Assembly (NCBI GenBank): GCA_903892995.1
Contig: CAITKP010000036.1
Location: forward strand, 1-64,000
Length of the DNA: 64,000 nucleotides
Direction of reading: 5' to 3'
From: an uncultured Campylobacterales bacterium
GTDB lineage: Bacteria > Campylobacterota > Campylobacteria > Campylobacterales > Sulfurimonadaceae
In this document: one piece after another, positions 40,061-48,668 of the stretch
How positions within the stretch are numbered: the first letter of the stretch is position 1
How the letters are laid out: each line of letters starts with the position of its first letter
The notes under the pieces: model-generated
Told to the model about the DNA's origin: nothing
Seen by the model: the letters and a program-made list of their open reading frames with translations, nothing else
The model's database searches: none
Position numbers and translations under genes: made by a program

Positions 40061-42815
40061 TTACTACCTTTGCACAACGCTCACATAAGCATTCTTCACT
40101 TGTTGCTTGGAATTTCCAACATCTTGGACATTTTGCTTGTTTTGCTTTTAGGACAACAAACTCGTCTCCATCAACACTAAAATGCCCAAGTTCTTGATCT
40201 ACGACATCATCATTATTGACACTTGAAACAACAAACCAGTCTTCGGCTTCTGTCGTATTTAGAGATAAAACAGTGTTTGAACCTGTAGATATCTCAAGTT
40301 CTAAGGTGCTTTTGATGATTTTTTCTTTTTTCAAACTATCTACGATCTCAAAAAATGCGTCTCTTGCTTTGAGCATATATGCTTCATTGAAACCTGAGCT
40401 GCTTACATGTAAGGCACTATATTCAAGATCAAAAATATCCTCTGCATCGCCTTTGATAACTGCTGGGAAATTTTCTAAAATCTCATCTGCTGTGTATGTA
40501 AGTATTGGTGCAACAAGTGTTAAAAGTGATTGCGCAATCATCGCCAATGCACTCTGAGATGAACGTCTATGAAGATCATTTTTATCATCACAGTAGAGTC
40601 TATCTTTTGTGATGTCGATGTAGATACCACTTAAATCATTTACAACGAAGTTATTGAGCAAACTCATCGCTTGAACAAAGTTATAATCTTGAAAGTTTTT
40701 CATAACATCAGCAAACACTTTAGAAGCTTTTTCCAAAATCCATCTGTCTAAAACACCCATCTCTTCCACAGGTACAAGCGTTTCTAAATCATTGATGTTT
40801 GCAAGCATAATTCTAAATGTATTTCTGAGTTTACGGTAGTTTTCTGCGATCTGTTTCAAGATATCATCAGAGATTTTTAAATCTCCTTGATAATCCGATG
40901 AAGCAACCCATAAACGTAAAATCTCGCTTCCAAACTCTTTTAAGACTTTGTCAGGTGCAACAACATTTCCTTTAGATTTACTCATCTTCTCACCCTTGGC
41001 ATCGACGGTAAAACCATGTGTAAGAACTGTTTTATAAGGAGCTTTATGTTGTACGGCCGCACTTAAAAACAAAGATGATTGGAACCATCCGCGGTGCTGA
41101 TCGCTGCCCTCAAGATAGATATCTGCTGGATATTCGCCTGCGTCATAGTTGCGAGATTTTAAAACAGCATTCCAAGTCGAACCGCTATCAAACCAAACAT
41201 CTAAGATATCTGTTACTTTTTCAAGTTCATCAGCTTTGTAGATACTTCCTGGGTAAAGAAGCTCTGCAATATCCATAGAGTACCAAACATCACTTCCTTG
41301 CATCTCGAAAATCATCGCAACAAAGTTTAAAACTTTTTCATCAAGCAAAACTTCGCCTGTTGCTTTTACTCTAAAAAATGCGATAGGAACACCCCAATCA
41401 CGTTGACGAGAGATACACCAATCAGGTCTATTTGCGACCATAGAGTTAAGACGGTTACGTCCGCTCTCTGGATAAAATGCAGTTTTTGCGACTTCATCAG
41501 TTGCGATCTCGCGAAGTGTTTTACTCTCACCATTTGGAGTGCCATCAACAGAGATAAACCACTGTTTTGTTGCTCTAAAAATAAGTGGCGTATGACTTCT
41601 CCAACAGTGTGGATATGAGTGAGAAAAACGGCTTACATGTAAGACACTTTCACCTAAAAGTTCAATGATCGCTTCGTTTGATTTGAAGATATGCTTGCCA
41701 ACAAAATCCTCAGCGTTTGGGATCAAACTTAGACCAACAACTGTTTCATCATAACAACCCGTTTCATCAACAGGCATCACCACTTCAAGGTTGTATTTTA
41801 GACCTACACGGTAGTCATCCTCTCCATGCCCTGGAGCTGTGTGAACACAACCTGTTCCATTTTCCATCAAAACATGCTCGCCCAAAACAAGAGTTGATTC
41901 TCGGCCATTTAAAGGATTGAGTGCTTTTTGGTGCTCAAAAACAGGAGCTTCAAAACTTTGAACAACCTCGCCTTTGATAACACCTGATTGTAAAAGGGTT
42001 TCATGAAGTTTTTGGGCAACGATATATCCATCAGATGTTAAAACATAGTTTTCATCAGGATTGATTGAAATACCAGTATTTGCAGGAATAGTCCAAGGAG
42101 TCGTCGTCCAAATAACAAACGCTGCTTTGCCATTGATACCCGCTTTTGCTTTTGCCGCGTCACTCAGTTCAAACGCGATAAAGATAGAGTAATCCTCTTT
42201 ATCTTGATACTCAACCTCAGCTTCTGCCAAAGCCGTTCTCTCAGCCCAGCTCCAAAAAACTGGTTTAGAACGCTCGATAAGAAGCCCTTTTTGTGCTACT
42301 TCACAAAGAGTTCTGTAGATATTTGCTTCAAATTTAAAATCCATAGTAACATAAGGATTTTCCCAATCAGCGATGATCCCCATCTGCTTAAATTCACCAC
42401 GTTGAATATCTACAAATGAAGCAGCATGCTCGCGGCAAAGCTTACGGATTTCAGAAGTTTCAAGGAGCTCTTTTTTCTGTTTTCCACCAAGTTTTTTTTC
42501 AACTTGTTGCTCGATTGGAAGTCCATGACAATCCCAGCCTGGAGTCAAACGCACAGATTTTCCTGCAAAATAGTTCTGTTTTACAATGATATCTTTAAGA
42601 ATTTTGTTGAGTGCGTGACCGATATGAATGTTCCCATTTGCGTATGGAGGGCCATCATGCAGGGTAAAAGATTCTCTCCCTTTACGTTTATTTTTCATTT
42701 TTGTATAAACATCTTTTTGGTACCAAGATGCGTATCTTATAGGCTCATTTTGCGGTAGATTTCCGCGCATAGCAAAATTTGTTGTAGGTAAAAGAAGAGT
42801 ATCTTTATAATCCAT
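40053..42815 (-). CDS. ileS: Isoleucyl-tRNA synthetase
   Basis: A 920-residue class Ia synthetase. The HIGH motif is in GPPYANGNIHIGHALNK and KMSKS in GEKMSKSKGNVV. The editing domain lies between (WTTTPWTIPANTG), and the C-terminal zinc site reads CPRCWKF and CLCERCAK. It charges tRNA-Ile and edits valine. GAGG precedes the ATG. Two exact palindromes (40402 and 41632) encode LHVS. It is expressed from a promoter divergent from the cinA-like gene. Confidence 0.97.
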   Translation of the reverse strand: MDYKDTLLLPTTNFAMRGNLPQNEPIRYASWYQKDVYTKMKNKRKGRESFTLHDGPPYANGNIHIGHALNKILKDIIVKQNYFAGKSVRLTPGWDCHGLPIEQQVEKKLGGKQKKELLETSEIRKLCREHAASFVDIQRGEFKQMGIIADWENPYVTMDFKFEANIYRTLCEVAQKGLLIERSKPVFWSWAERTALAEAEVEYQDKEDYSIFIAFELSDAAKAKAGINGKAAFVIWTTTPWTIPANTGISINPDENYVLTSDGYIVAQKLHETLLQSGVIKGEVVQSFEAPVFEHQKALNPLNGRESTLVLGEHVLMENGTGCVHTAPGHGEDDYRVGLKYNLEVVMPVDETGCYDETVVGLSLIPNAEDFVGKHIFKSNEAIIELLGESVLHVSRFSHSYPHCWRSHTPLIFRATKQWFISVDGTPNGESKTLREIATDEVAKTAFYPESGRNRLNSMVANRPDWCISRQRDWGVPIAFFRVKATGEVLLDEKVLNFVAMIFEMQGSDVWYSMDIAELLYPGSIYKADELEKVTDILDVWFDSGSTWNAVLKSRNYDAGEYPADIYLEGSDQHRGWFQSSLFLSAAVQHKAPYKTVLTHGFTVDAKGEKMSKSKGNVVAPDKVLKEFGSEILRLWVASSDYQGDLKISDDILKQIAENYRKLRNTFRIMLANINDLETLVPVEEMGVLDRWILEKASKVFADVMKNFQDYNFVQAMSLLNNFVVNDLSGIYIDITKDRLYCDDKNDLHRRSSQSALAMIAQSLLTLVAPILTYTADEILENFPAVIKGDAEDIFDLEYSALHVSSSGFNEAYMLKARDAFFEIVDSLKKEKIIKSTLELEISTGSNTVLSLNTTEAEDWFVVSSVNNDDVVDQELGHFSVDGDEFVVLKAKQAKCPRCWKFQATSEECLCERCAKVVNA

Positions 42816-42843
42816 TGAAACCTCATTATTTCGAGAAAAATTG

Positions 42844-42896
42844 TTTGGATTATATCTTTAAAGTGTTTAAAACACACTGATATGATATAATCCAAA
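42844..42896. promoter_or_regulatory. Symmetric divergent promoter of ileS and cinA-like gene
   Basis: TTTGGATTATATC and GATATAATCCAAA are a perfect 13-bp inverted repeat 27 bases apart. Each arm holds a TATAAT -10, on the plus strand at 42886-42891 and on the minus strand at 42849-42854. The centre holds a second palindrome, GTGTTT-A-AAACAC (42863-42875), where both -35 regions would fall. A protein bound there would affect both genes. Confidence 0.6.
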
Positions 42897-42920
42897 AACG
42901 CTATTTACAAGGTTACTACC

Positions 42921-44015
42921 ATGCAATTTAATCTTCTTTTTATTGGCAATAAATTTTCAAATAACAGCTATCTTAGAGATTATATTCTTCGAGAAGTTGA
43001 AAAAAAGATCGGTTTTATTGACTCTATCACTTTTTATCAAGAGAATGACAACTCACTTTTTTTATATCTTGAACGTGAGCTTTCAAGTGCAAATAAACTT
43101 CTTATCATTACCACAAAACAGCATTTTAGTATTGTTGGAAAACTTTTATGCACAGTCACAGCAGACAATCAAATACTCAAAGAAAATATGCTTCTTCCTT
43201 CACGTTGTGCAGTTTATGAAGAGCAAAGCTATCTTTTAAGACATGAAAATACTATTGTAAATGTCTTACATGTAGATGAACTGACACAATTTCCAAGACT
43301 ACTTTTAGAAAATGAAAACTCTAGCGCAACAATCCATCTTTTTCGAGAAGACAAAGAGAGTGCCAAAGCTCTACTTTCACCAATAGCACAAACAAATGAG
43401 GTAAAAATCGAGTTTACAGATATCGTAGAAAATTGGCTAAAAATAGATATCAGAAGTAGAAAATATGGAAATATCACACAATTTATCTCATCGGCAAAAC
43501 AGCTTTTAAACTCAAAAATTATCACCGCATCCAATATCCCTGCATATATCATCGAAAAATTGCACCATGCAAACAAAAAAGTCACTTTTGCTGAAAGCTG
43601 TACGGGAGGTCTTCTCTCACATATGTTCACTCAAGAGAGCGGAGCATCAAATGTATTTGATGGCTCTCTCATCACATACTCCAATGCTCTCAAAGAGAAC
43701 TGGCTAGCAGTTGATCATACCAATCTAGAAAGTTTTGGTGCCGTAAGCGCGGAAGTAGCTCAAGAGATGAGTGAGGGTGCGCTCAATGTCAGTTATGCAC
43801 ACTACTCTGTTGCTGTAAGCGGAATAGCAGGTCCCACAGGTGGAAGCGAGGAAAAACCAGTAGGCACAGTTTATATCAGTGCTAGAAGTAAAAAAAATGA
43901 ACAAACACATAGATTGCAACTTAGTGGGGATAGAAAATATATACAAGAACAGAGTGCCCTTTATGCGATAAAAATGCTTCTTGAGATTGATAAAGAGCTT
44001 TTTTTTACAAATTAG
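42921..44015 (+). CDS. CinA-family protein (nicotinamide-nucleotide amidase domain) with degenerate N terminus
   Basis: 364 residues. The C-terminal 165 residues are a good CinA/PncC domain: VTFAESCTGGLLSHMFT, GSLITYSNALKENWL and VSGIAGPTGGSEEKPVGTVYI. This domain deamidates nicotinamide mononucleotide. The N-terminal 190 residues fit the position and size of the molybdopterin-binding-like COG1058 domain but lack its clear motifs, so it may be degenerate or a different fold. It lies downstream of the symmetric promoter. A palindrome variant (43265) encodes LHV. Confidence 0.82.
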   Translation: MQFNLLFIGNKFSNNSYLRDYILREVEKKIGFIDSITFYQENDNSLFLYLERELSSANKLLIITTKQHFSIVGKLLCTVTADNQILKENMLLPSRCAVYEEQSYLLRHENTIVNVLHVDELTQFPRLLLENENSSATIHLFREDKESAKALLSPIAQTNEVKIEFTDIVENWLKIDIRSRKYGNITQFISSAKQLLNSKIITASNIPAYIIEKLHHANKKVTFAESCTGGLLSHMFTQESGASNVFDGSLITYSNALKENWLAVDHTNLESFGAVSAEVAQEMSEGALNVSYAHYSVAVSGIAGPTGGSEEKPVGTVYISARSKKNEQTHRLQLSGDRKYIQEQSALYAIKMLLEIDKELFFTN

Positions 44016-44027
44016 TCAAAAGCTCTT
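43993..44027. terminator. Inverted repeat between cinA-like gene and tRNA cluster
   Basis: AAGAGCTTTT and AAAAGCTCTT are a perfect 10-bp inverted repeat around the gene's stop codon; the right arm runs into the -35 of the tRNA promoter. It could end the upstream transcript or control the tRNA promoter. Confidence 0.5.
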
Positions 44028-44054
44028 GACTTTTAGTTTTGTTTTCCATATAAT
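44026..44054 (+). promoter_or_regulatory. Near-consensus sigma70 promoter of the tRNA cluster
   Basis: TTGACT and TATAAT are separated by exactly 17 bases. The first tRNA begins 30 bases downstream. It is the best promoter match in the window, as expected for stable RNA genes. Confidence 0.8.
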
Positions 44055-44083
44055 TTCGCCCTCACAAGTCAGTGAGCGCAAAT

Positions 44084-44159
44084 GTCTCGTTAGCTCAGTT
44101 GGTAGAGCACGTCACTTTTAATGATGTGGCCGATGGTTCGAGTCCATCACGGGACACCA
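44084..44159 (+). tRNA. tRNA-Lys (anticodon TTT)
   Basis: A 76-base cloverleaf with acceptor arms GTCTCGT/ACGGGAC, D-arm AGCTCAGTTGGTAGAGC, anticodon TTT in ACTTTTAAT, T-arm GGTTCGAGTCC and an encoded CCA. It is the first gene of the tRNA cluster. Confidence 0.96.
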
Positions 44160-44173
44160 GTGACAATATAGGT

Positions 44174-44250
44174 GCAGCGGTAGTTCAGTTGGTCAGAATA
44201 CCTGCCTGTCACGCAGGGGGTCGCGGGTTCGAGCCCCGTCCGCTGCGCCA
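44174..44250 (+). tRNA. tRNA-Asp (anticodon GTC), copy 1
   Basis: A 77-base cloverleaf with acceptor arms GCAGCGG/CCGCTGC, anticodon GTC in CTGTCAC, T-arm GGTTCGAGCCC and an encoded CCA. The D-loop reads GGTCAGA. It differs from the second copy by a single base there. Confidence 0.96.
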
Positions 44251-44264
44251 CTTTTAAAAATAAT

Positions 44265-44340
44265 GGGCGTTTAGCTCAGTTGGTAGAGCGCTACCCTTAC
44301 AAGGTAGATGTCACAGGTTCGAGTCCTGTAATGCCCACCA
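44265..44340 (+). tRNA. tRNA-Val (anticodon TAC)
   Basis: A 76-base cloverleaf with acceptor arms GGGCGTT/AATGCCC, anticodon TAC in CTTACAA, T-arm GGTTCGAGTCC and an encoded CCA. Confidence 0.96.
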
Positions 44341-44370
44341 TTTTTTATATATAACATATAAGATAAAGAC

Positions 44371-44447
44371 GCAGCGGTAGTTCAGTTGGTTAGAATACCT
44401 GCCTGTCACGCAGGGGGTCGCGGGTTCGAGCCCCGTCCGCTGCGCCA
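44371..44447 (+). tRNA. tRNA-Asp (anticodon GTC), copy 2
   Basis: Identical to copy 1 except GGTTAGA for GGTCAGA in the D-loop. Together with tRNA-Val, the arrangement Asp-Val-Asp suggests a local duplication. Confidence 0.96.
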
Positions 44448-44598
44448 CTTTTTTTCTCACTCTTCATTCACACATTCAAAAATATCCCGCCCATTCAACA
44501 ATCAAGTGCAACACATCTAAAATAAAAATCTTCAAAAAACATCCTAAAATGCTTCAAAAACTATAGACTCAAATGCACTTTCAAACTGCACCACTTCG

Positions 44599-44619
44599 AA
44601 CCTCTTGAGGGAGGTTTTT
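44599..44619 (+). terminator. Terminator-like hairpin after tRNA cluster
   Basis: AACCTC and GAGGTT form a 6-bp stem followed by TTTT. It lies 150 bases after the last tRNA, in a 198-base stretch where I see no gene. It could end the tRNA transcript or, read the other way, the MCP gene. Confidence 0.5.
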
Positions 44620-44645
44620 CAGCGATGCATAAGAGTTTATCAACA

Positions 44646-45929
44646 CTAAAATTTTACTTGTAATTTACTGGTGTATTCTCTTAAGATCTCATTTAGTGCA
44701 GTAAATACCCCTTGACTTGCTGACTCTATCTCATCAACCATCATTTCAATCTCTTGTTTTGAGCACATAACCGATGTGCCCCCACATTTTTCTGCAAGTG
44801 TATTGGCTTTTTGATGTACAAGTCTATGAGGAGTTTCTAGGCTTCTAAATGCATTTGTCGTTTTGAATTTATTCGCTGTATCGTTATACCACTTACCAAG
44901 GCGACAAGCATCAGAGCCGCTTGCATGAAACTCATTTTTTTCACCAAAAATAAGTGCATAGACATTATTTTTATAGATAACATGATCTAGTTTTGCAAGG
45001 GCAACAAACACTTGTGCACCGATGGTATCAGCCTCGTGGTTTGTTTGAATTGCATTTTGTTTAAAAGTTTCTATTTTTTGTGCGGTCTGGTAAATAAATT
45101 CTTTAAGTATGCCAGTCTCTGAGCTTAAAAGTTCTGTAGCTGACTTAATATCATCCGTTTCTTGCTGCATCGTTTTTACAACAACAGATATTTCGCTTGT
45201 TGCCTTTTGTGTACGTTCTGCAAGTTTTCTTACTTCATCTGCAACAACTGCAAATCCTCTTCCATGTTCTCCTGCACGAGCTGCTTCAATTGCCGCATTA
45301 AGAGCTAAGAGGTTTGTTTGATCTGCGATGTCAGTAATTAAACTTACTACTTGTGAGATCTCTGATGCTCTTTCAAAAAGGGAATCTGAGCGTGATGTAG
45401 CATCTTGCATACTGTGTGCTAGTAGATCAACTTTTTCGACGCTGTCATTAATTAAAACAAGTCCACTATCTGCATTTACAACAGTTGATTCTGCCTCTTG
45501 TTCCATCTGTTTGAGTTCTTCTAGTAGCATTGCAAACATAGATTGGTTTTCTTTAAAAGAGGAACCTACAGATTCTTGATGTTTTGCCATAAGGTTTCCA
45601 GCAGTTTTCACATTTGTTTTAATAAAACGATACGCATCTGAGCCATCTTGTAATCTTTTATGCACAACCTTTGCTTCGCAATTGTCGATTTTTATTATTT
45701 CTTGATTTTTTGCAAGCTCTGTTTGTATGGTGCTAATATTTACATTAATGTCATTTACTGCTTTGTTCGTAAAAACAACAGAACCATTTTTTAATACCAT
45801 AAGCTTTTCTTCCATTGAAAAACCTACTAATTCTTTAAGGAAATCATTTTCTTTCTCCAATGCTTCACATCTCTCACGATATGTAACTACCTCTTGTTCT
45901 AAACGATGTACATCTTTTTTAAAGAACAT
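44646..45929 (-). CDS. Soluble methyl-accepting chemotaxis protein with C-terminal CZB domain
   Basis: About 427 residues without membrane segments. An N-terminal coiled coil ([21 protein letters not shown]) leads to a PAS-like or spacer region. The MCP signalling hairpin follows ([23 protein letters not shown]), then a CZB zinc domain ([30 protein letters not shown]). CZB receptors sense zinc or redox stress such as hypochlorite. The track's start at 46019 is too early: AAAGGA lies 6 bases before the ATG at 45929, giving [12 protein letters not shown]. It stands alone, outside the main chemosensory operon. Confidence 0.9.
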   Translation of the reverse strand: MFFKKDVHRLEQEVVTYRERCEALEKENDFLKELVGFSMEEKLMVLKNGSVVFTNKAVNDINVNISTIQTELAKNQEIIKIDNCEAKVVHKRLQDGSDAYRFIKTNVKTAGNLMAKHQESVGSSFKENQSMFAMLLEELKQMEQEAESTVVNADSGLVLINDSVEKVDLLAHSMQDATSRSDSLFERASEISQVVSLITDIADQTNLLALNAAIEAARAGEHGRGFAVVADEVRKLAERTQKATSEISVVVKTMQQETDDIKSATELLSSETGILKEFIYQTAQKIETFKQNAIQTNHEADTIGAQVFVALAKLDHVIYKNNVYALIFGEKNEFHASGSDACRLGKWYNDTANKFKTTNAFRSLETPHRLVHQKANTLAEKCGGTSVMCSKQEIEMMVDEIESASQGVFTALNEILREYTSKLQVKF

Positions 45930-45981
45930 ATCTTTTCCTTTACTGCGACTAATTAAAATATTTTTGAAATATATCTGATCA

Positions 45982-46011
45982 GTGTTGCAATTGTGTTGCA
46001 ATTGTGTTGCA
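45982..46011. repeat. 11-bp tandem repeat upstream of CZB chemoreceptor
   Basis: GTGTTGCAATT occurs twice in exact tandem, followed by a third partial GTGTTGCA. The period of 11 bases is about one helical turn. It lies 52 bases before the MCP start, the expected place for an operator. Confidence 0.7.
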
Positions 46012-46019
46012 TAGTACAA

Positions 46020-46192
46020 AATACAAAAATTAAAATATTTCGTTCAATATTTCTAAAATTAATTGCAAAGAATGTTCACCATCTTAAGGGTTTTAAAGGA
46101 GCTTGAATATTAGATTTTCATTATGGACAATCCAAAAAGCTTCCTGTGTCATTTGATTTTCGCAGATACTCCATGTAAATGCTGCTTATTCT
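46020..46192. other. Non-coding gap, nothing recognised
   Basis: 173 bases between the MCP and the ABC exporter, both on the minus strand. I see no convincing frame or hairpin; it presumably carries the MCP promoter and the exporter's 3' end. Confidence 0.4.
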
Positions 46193-47959
46193 TTAAAGTA
46201 ACTGATTTTTTATAAACTCCATATAATGCCCCTCTTCACGTTCTAACTCTTTATGAGTTCCGCTTTGTACGATCTCTCCATTTTCTAAAACATAGATCTT
46301 ATCTGCATTTTTGACAGTGCTAAGACGATGCGCAATTGTAATGACTGTTTTATCTTTTAAAAGCGGTGTAATGCTTGTGTAGAGTTTTGCTTCAGTATGC
46401 ACATCTAGCGCTGAAGTGGATTCATCAAAGATGACAACACTTGGATTTGCCAGTATCATTCTTGCTATACTCAAACGCTGTCTTTGCCCTCCAGAGAGAC
46501 GGATACCATGATGCCCTACTATCGTATCGAGTCCAAGAGGCATCGCATAAACCATCTCTTCTAGTTGTGCGATTTTGAGTGCTTGATATATCTGCTCATC
46601 ATCTATCTCCTCGCCCATTGTGATATTAAATCGAAGTGTTGAGTTAAAAAGGATCGGCATTTGCAGGACTAAAAATATTTTTTTTCTGAGCTCTTTTTTA
46701 TCCAACTCTTCAATAGAAATATCGTTACATGTAAAGGTTCCTGCATCTTTTTCATAAAACCCAGATATCACCTGAGCGAGTGTCGTTTTTCCGCTTCCAC
46801 TCGCTCCAATAAGCGCTATCTTCGAACCTGATGCAATATCCAAAGAGATATCTTTTACTATTTTTTTATCTTGATTGTATGAAAACTCCAGATTTTTAAG
46901 AGAGATGTTTACATGGTAACCCTCAAGAAGTTTTGTACCACTTAACTCTGTTTTTAGCGACAAGAGTTTATTGAGTCTTTTGAGTGCTGCCATCGCTAAA
47001 GCGTATGAATACTGCATCGAGAGGATATCTTGCACAGGTGTCATAATAAACCAGATATATCCAAACATCGCAAACATCATACCAATACTCAAATCACTAT
47101 AAGCCACAAGTAAAAGCCCACTCGCTCGTAACAACTCAAAAAAAATCAAAAATATCGTATAAGAAAACCGCTCATAGGCCACACTTTTATATCCATAAGC
47201 ATTGGAGGTTTTTTGAATATTATCTGCAAGATCAACAGCTTTTGAAAAAAAGTACTGCTCTTTGTTACTGGCTTTAATCTGTCCATACAACTCTAAACTT
47301 TCCCCAACACTCTCTTGAAACTTCTCTATAGCTTCATTTTCATCTTTTTTAAGTCGCCCTACACTCTTAGACATTTTTCTGCTCACAAACATAATAAGCG
47401 GTTGTATAAAAAGGATCAAAACTCCTAAAATAGGATTGATGCTTATCATAACGATTCCCACTGCTATGAGCGTAAGCACAGAGGCGATAAACTTACTCAC
47501 ACTTGAAATAAGAAAGCTATCTAAAGTGTTGACATCAGTGATAAGATTTGCACTTATCGCTCCGCTTCCAAGTGTCTCATACTCATTCATAGAGGTGATT
47601 TGCAGATGTTCTATAAGCCTTTTACGGATCATAAAAGTCACATACTTTGAGATCTTTGTAAAAATTTTTGTAATCACGACACCAAGTAAAAAATAGATAA
47701 AGCGTAAAATTACAACAGCCAAAGTCACTAAAGCGATATAGTAAAAAACACTCCCACTTCCAAAAAAAGCATCAATGGTATGCACTGCATAAGAGGGTTT
47801 ATGAAGCAACACCTCATCGACCATAATAGGCAACATAAGCGGAATAGGCACGCTCACAAGGATGACGACAAGGGTTATGATTTGCCCATAAATAAGAGCA
47901 GACTTTTGATGCAACATCAATTTAAAGATAGATTTGAGAGTTATAGGTTCTTTATTCAT
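46193..47959 (-). CDS. ABC exporter, fused membrane and ATPase domains
   Basis: A 588-residue half-transporter. Six membrane segments occupy residues 1-310. The ATPase follows, with Walker A GASGSGKTT, signature LSGGQRQRLSIARM, Walker B VVIFDESTSALD and the H-loop TIAHRLS. It works as a homodimer or with a partner and could export lipids, peptides or drugs (MsbA/LmrA type). No accessory gene lies beside it. It has no N-terminal peptidase. The nearest AAGGAA before the start comes from the edge of a palindrome copy at 47975. Confidence 0.88.
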   Translation of the reverse strand: MNKEPITLKSIFKLMLHQKSALIYGQIITLVVILVSVPIPLMLPIMVDEVLLHKPSYAVHTIDAFFGSGSVFYYIALVTLAVVILRFIYFLLGVVITKIFTKISKYVTFMIRKRLIEHLQITSMNEYETLGSGAISANLITDVNTLDSFLISSVSKFIASVLTLIAVGIVMISINPILGVLILFIQPLIMFVSRKMSKSVGRLKKDENEAIEKFQESVGESLELYGQIKASNKEQYFFSKAVDLADNIQKTSNAYGYKSVAYERFSYTIFLIFFELLRASGLLLVAYSDLSIGMMFAMFGYIWFIMTPVQDILSMQYSYALAMAALKRLNKLLSLKTELSGTKLLEGYHVNISLKNLEFSYNQDKKIVKDISLDIASGSKIALIGASGSGKTTLAQVISGFYEKDAGTFTCNDISIEELDKKELRKKIFLVLQMPILFNSTLRFNITMGEEIDDEQIYQALKIAQLEEMVYAMPLGLDTIVGHHGIRLSGGQRQRLSIARMILANPSVVIFDESTSALDVHTEAKLYTSITPLLKDKTVITIAHRLSTVKNADKIYVLENGEIVQSGTHKELEREEGHYMEFIKNQLL

Positions 47960-48032
47960 AATGCAATTATATTCCTTACATGTAAAATCTATTTCTTATA
48001 GTAAAATTAGCAAAAAAATTTAAAAGAGCAGC

Positions 48033-48620
48033 ATGCAAAGAGTAGAGTTTGGCGATCATTATAGAGATAGAACAAATGCTGTATTTTTAGCGATTTACGT
48101 TGATAAAATATCCCCTTGGAAATACTTTAACGATGATATAAAACATATGATCTGTCCAGCTATGATTATGATAGACAGATGGGATGGTCGCATGGGTTTT
48201 CCTGGTGGAACGGTTGATGCGGGAGAGAATCTTTTAGATGCTCTAGTACGTGAAGTCAAAGAGGAGATCGGCATCACCGTAAAAGCTGATAAAGTACGTC
48301 CCGTTGCAACACATCTTGGTAAAATTGCTACACATCTTTTTGCTCTTGAAGTGCTTGAGATAGAGTTTTTACACATCTATTATCATATACTGAGTAACTT
48401 CTCTCGCTCTATTTTGTTGCACGCTTATGAAGAGGGAGATAAATCCCATTTTATGTCAGAGATCACAGGCATCAAGATCGTCCCCATTTTTGAACATAAG
48501 AACAAAGGGATCAATCTTTTTTTACAAAACTCTTTTGCAGGTTCTGCAAGAGATGAGATTTTAATTATGCTGAGTGAACTTTTTAATCTTGACATAGAGA
48601 AGTTCAAAAACTTTAGATAA
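48033..48620 (+). CDS. Nudix hydrolase
   Basis: A 195-residue protein with a full Nudix box, GGTVDAGENLLDALVREVKEEIGI, preceded by MIDRWDGRMGFPGG. It hydrolyses a nucleoside diphosphate linked to another group; the long C-terminal half (residues 100-195) resembles the U8 snoRNA-decapping-like subgroup by layout rather than by motif, so the substrate is open. AAGAGCAGC precedes the ATG. It is divergent from the ABC exporter and convergent with ccsBA. Confidence 0.88.
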   Translation: MQRVEFGDHYRDRTNAVFLAIYVDKISPWKYFNDDIKHMICPAMIMIDRWDGRMGFPGGTVDAGENLLDALVREVKEEIGITVKADKVRPVATHLGKIATHLFALEVLEIEFLHIYYHILSNFSRSILLHAYEEGDKSHFMSEITGIKIVPIFEHKNKGINLFLQNSFAGSARDEILIMLSELFNLDIEKFKNFR

Positions 48621-48668
48621 TATGCGAGTTTCCCTCTTCCCTTCATTCTTTCAATGCTTTTATTACTT

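Noticed and set aside
39932-40180. 82-codon plus-strand frame near the ileS end
   Set aside because: It is the antisense shadow of ileS and of the 36-residue peptide.
44072-44257. 61-codon frame in the tRNA cluster
   Set aside because: It is simply a reading of tRNA-Lys and tRNA-Asp; the cloverleaf structures explain the sequence.
46020-46192. Possible transposase remnant before the ABC exporter
   Set aside because: Only a 13-codon fragment is readable and no terminal repeats or target duplication are seen.
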